Part shown: positions 62,201 to 64,000 of the stretch, piece after piece
Layout of the letters: the number at the start of each line of letters is the position of its first letter
Numbering within the stretch: position 1 is the first letter of the stretch
Source: Opitutaceae bacterium TAV5
Lineage (GTDB): Bacteria; Verrucomicrobiota; Verrucomicrobiia; Opitutales; Opitutaceae
Length of the DNA: 64,000 bases
Assembly (NCBI GenBank): GCA_000242935.3
Contig: CP007053.1
Span: 6,619,001-6,683,000, forward strand
Direction of reading: 5' to 3'
Position numbers and translations under genes: made by a program
Notes under the pieces: model-generated
Told to the model about the DNA's origin: nothing
Database searches by the model: none
What the model saw: the letters and a program-made list of their open reading frames with translations, nothing else

Positions 62201-64000
62201 CTCCGCCTCCGTCCGCACCCCCAGGATTTCCGCCGTATCCGCCGCCGCCTTGCCGGTCGGCAATACAAACGATGCCGTTCCCTCCGCCATCGCCGGCAAT
62301 TCCCAGACAAACGTCACCGCAGCCGCGCCCGCCGCGGTCAGCTCGATCTGCGTCACCGGACCGCCGCGTCGTTCCGGATCGCGCACCACGCGCGCCCCGC
62401 CCGCGATGTCGCAGCGTGTGAGCACCGCGGGCGCGGCCAGCAGGTCGAACCGGTCTCCGGCCTCGCCACGCACGCGCATCACCCCTTCGCCCGTCACCCG
62501 GTTTTCGCCGATCCGGATCGTTTGCTCCACCGAATCCGCCGCCATACCCGCCCCCGCGGCGGCTTCGCCCTCCGGCGACGTCCGCTTTTCGCCCGTGGCA
62601 GGAGCCGGGCTTTCCGCATGCGCCGGAGATGCCGCCGGCCCCGCCAGCCCGGCGGCCAGCAACACCGCCAGCGCCGCAGCCGCCGGCGCGCGAAAGCATC
62701 GCACACCCGGCCTCACGATTTCCACCGCGACAAACGCCGCCGCCACGACCGGGAACCACGTCAGCCCGTGGGTCGCCAGCAACGCTGCCAGGCCGAACGA
62801 TGCCCAGCCCGCCGCTCGCGCCACACCCGCGTGACGCCGCCGCGCCAGCGCCCGCACAAAACACGCCAAGCCCGCCGCCGCCAGCAGCCAGACTGCCCAG
62901 CCCGGACCGCCCGCGGACGCAGCGGCCCCGCCCGCCGGCGCCGCCAGATTGCGCAATTCGAGAAAAAGCCCCGCACCGCCGCCCGCATGAATCGGCGCGG
63001 TGAACTCCAGCACCCGGCTTCCTTCGTGACTTCCGCCGCGGACGCCCATGCCGAGCGCCTTGAGAAACACCGCCCCCAGCCCGGCCAGGGCCGCGGCCGA
63101 AACCAGCAACGCCAGTCCGCCGCCGATGCCCGCGGCCAGCCGGCGCCCGCCCGCCCGGATTCGTAACGAAAGGGCGAATACACACGCCCCTGCCGCCGCC
63201 AGCCCGAGCGCGCCGCCCAGCGCCACGATCACCGTGCTCCCCGTCAGCGCGCCGCGCAGGATCGTGCGCAGCCCGATGGGGCGGGAAGCGGGAGCCGCAA
63301 CGGTTTCCGGAGCCAGATTTCCGCCGGCAAACACGAGCCGGCGGCCGTCGTCGGGCGTCACCTGCCAGCGCGTACGGATGACCGGCGCGCCGATTCGCGG
63401 CGCGTCCAGCCGCACGCGCACGGCATCCTCCGCCGACCCCGCAAACCGCAGGTCCACCGTCACGATGGCATTGGCGTCCGGACGCGATGGCAACGGCACG
63501 AGCGTTGCCGAGCCGTCCACCACCGGCAGCACCTCGGCGTCGTCCACCCGCGCGGTCCACAGGCGCAACCCTTCCGGCACGCTCACCCGCAGGTGCGGAT
63601 GCCCGTGGCTCTTCACCACATAACGCGCCTCGGTCACAAGCTGGCCGTCGCGGGCCACGCGCGTGTCGAGCGACGCGAAATCCACCACCTGACTGACCGT
63701 CGCGCCGCGCGGCCGCGGCGTCAGCCCCAGGCGCAATTCCCGGGGACGCTCCGCATACTGGAACGCCGCCAGCAGCGAGGCGTCATACATCATCCGGTAC
63801 TCCGCCGGGATCTCGCGCGGCTCCACCGCCACAAGGCCGGCCGGCACGGTTTCACGCGTCACGCTGAATGGCAGATCGCTCGTCACGAGGACATATCCCT
63901 GTTCCGACTGCACCCCGGGCGGATGCAACCCCGCGAACCCGAGCACGCCGCCGCGCGGATCGTACAAAAAGTCACCGGTGCCCAGCAGCGTGAACGCGCC
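59267..64000 (-). CDS. very large membrane-associated protein of unknown function, N-terminus beyond window
   Basis: The frame is open from the window's right edge to the stop at 59267-59269, at least 1577 residues. Near the right edge come beta-rich repeats ('LRLGLTPRPRGATVSQVVDF'). Membrane helices follow around 63250-62680, numbering about five, with 'LGGALGLAAAGACVFALSL' and 'FPVVAAAFVAVEIV'. A signal-like 'LAVLLAAGLAGPAASPAHA' precedes a long extracytoplasmic beta-rich part. A helix (AAAGAALFAMALLTSRMM) ends the protein. No family is recognised. The size and the internal signal-like segment could mean a fusion of two ancestral genes. Confidence 0.75.
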   Translation of the reverse strand, partial: GAFTLLGTGDFLYDPRGGVLGFAGLHPPGVQSEQGYVLVTSDLPFSVTRETVPAGLVAVEPREIPAEYRMMYDASLLAAFQYAERPRELRLGLTPRPRGATVSQVVDFASLDTRVARDGQLVTEARYVVKSHGHPHLRVSVPEGLRLWTARVDDAEVLPVVDGSATLVPLPSRPDANAIVTVDLRFAGSAEDAVRVRLDAPRIGAPVIRTRWQVTPDDGRRLVFAGGNLAPETVAAPASRPIGLRTILRGALTGSTVIVALGGALGLAAAGACVFALSLRIRAGGRRLAAGIGGGLALLVSAAALAGLGAVFLKALGMGVRGGSHEGSRVLEFTAPIHAGGGAGLFLELRNLAAPAGGAAASAGGPGWAVWLLAAAGLACFVRALARRRHAGVARAAGWASFGLAALLATHGLTWFPVVAAAFVAVEIVRPGVRCFRAPAAAALAVLLAAGLAGPAASPAHAESPAPATGEKRTSPEGEAAAGAGMAADSVEQTIRIGENRVTGEGVMRVRGEAGDRFDLLAAPAVLTRCDIAGGARVVRDPERRGGPVTQIELTAAGAAAVTFVWELPAMAEGTASFVLPTGKAAADTAEILGVRTEAEMQFASKAAVSVGTVKAGEGTTAASGARLVFAPVAAREVAWSPKARDRRSEKTVFYAETADLFVPAPGVLEGRHRVLARAAQGLLDELVFGIPAGFTVTGVQGKNAGLWRFDPEARRLTVRIAPASAPEAELLIETQVSVSSLPRELLLHPVTVEAAAGQIGLIAVAAGDEIQVTEAKPVFAEKLPAVSVDDFPAALLDSAAAAGDAGEGGGRPVVRRSYRYGRAADGGLTLRIAAVEPEVRVTGSQTVSLGEDRVVLAAALSVDITRAGIFRLTFALPAGLEVESIGGPSLSHWTETAAAADGGAGSGRVVVLHLRGRTLGRQSFNLSFAGPGIAGVTRWEAPRVTIREASRQAGELLLTPEEGVRLHVTRRENATQFDPGRAAGVPRGALAFRLLQREWRLAFDIESLAPWIQCSYLQDMTVRDGQVRGAVQFDYLIENAATKALRVQLPADAGSVRFSGALVADAVPVAGSPGLWEVRLQRRALGKVVFMATFRRAVAGAGGGGTATEERIASVRAADAGLQHGWLALRTSGRLELKPGVLPAALQVTDWQAVPAALRQGAPEPAVVLRMVESTFTLPVTVAVHDPAKLLPVRVEKADLQTMLSDEGVMLTRVSLAVRLAEKRVLRLTLPAGAEWWHGFVNDEPVRVAADGDALLLPVTPNPVEGQPSAVEFYYSARTMDTPARGSSGHRLAGPRFDVPLENITWRVHLPDGRELARQSSDLQFAGKSGGTAAGEASFLSVSDYKSFNTAVLRKKGEEADKLIRLGNRLRGEGDQEKARQALALANTLSKGNRALNEDARVQLDALRMEQIEVGLNRRRNFVVSNSGVVAVAGGPGGDGSLMPQQGLLVSPQAAAAGGDGLSTNYAAAEVAQLRDANTAEDNAVMRKVAGRFLSQQQTQAGVPDSIRTTIPDGGSGETLTFTRRLQVGADSDLSVQLSLADAEPGDGGLPLWLRAAAGAALFAMALLTSRMMRTR

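Overview
The window looks like a high-GC chromosome segment of a Verrucomicrobiota bacterium, most plausibly family Opitutaceae. Signs of this are four PEP-CTERM secreted proteins, H-X9-DG pseudopilins next to glycoside hydrolases, LacI-family regulators beside GH42-type enzymes, a serine/threonine kinase next to an ECF-like sigma factor, Lpt/Lpx/Kds genes of a Gram-negative envelope, and very many short palindromic repeats in and between genes. The lineage is inferred from gene style; no rRNA or tRNA is present.

Layout. 1-8.8 kb: plant polysaccharide (xylan-like) use, with a PEP-CTERM DNRLRE protein, a sialate O-acetylesterase/acetylxylan-esterase type enzyme, a pseudopilin, a GH115 alpha-glucuronidase-like protein, a GPH sugar symporter and a beta-propeller protein. 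9-14 kb: a hexapeptide acetyltransferase, then a signalling cassette (multidomain membrane kinase, secreted DUF4019 protein, sigma factor). 14-23.3 kb: mostly minus-strand housekeeping genes (DHA2 efflux pump, amidase, infC, A-type Fe-S carrier, pdxA, lpxA), then tcdA and purU, converging. 23.7-26 kb: a family B DNA polymerase. 26.3-40 kb: a second carbohydrate island with two LacI regulators, a pseudopilin, two GH42-like enzymes (one ending in a dockerin), two PEP-CTERM proteins (one with a cohesin-like fold), a PhoPQ-related hydrolase and an FAD oxidoreductase. 40.4-48.7 kb: fused E1 dehydrogenase, kdsC-lptC-lptA-lptB-hprK, an unknown secreted protein and a UreH/DsbD-like membrane protein. 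48.7-53.6 kb: repeat-rich accessory stretch with a GNAT protein, a transposase remnant, a cysteine-free FGE-like PEP-CTERM protein and a truncated gene. 53.6-64 kb: SLC13 permease, proton pyrophosphatase hppA, and two unknown genes, the last running off the window.

The strongest unusual themes are these. (1) A dockerin-bearing GH42 protein lies directly beside a PEP-CTERM protein with a cohesin-like domain, and beside another PEP-CTERM protein sharing its N-terminal module, which suggests a surface-anchored enzyme assembly. (2) Palindromic repeat families have entered reading frames without breaking them: three or more kinds in the GH115 gene, one in the activation segment of the kinase, and probably one in the beta-propeller gene. 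(3) A 125-bp element with short terminal inverted repeats is present twice, one copy nested in a larger repeat whose uninterrupted relative lies 30 kb away. No CRISPR array, complete insertion sequence, prophage or exosortase gene was seen.
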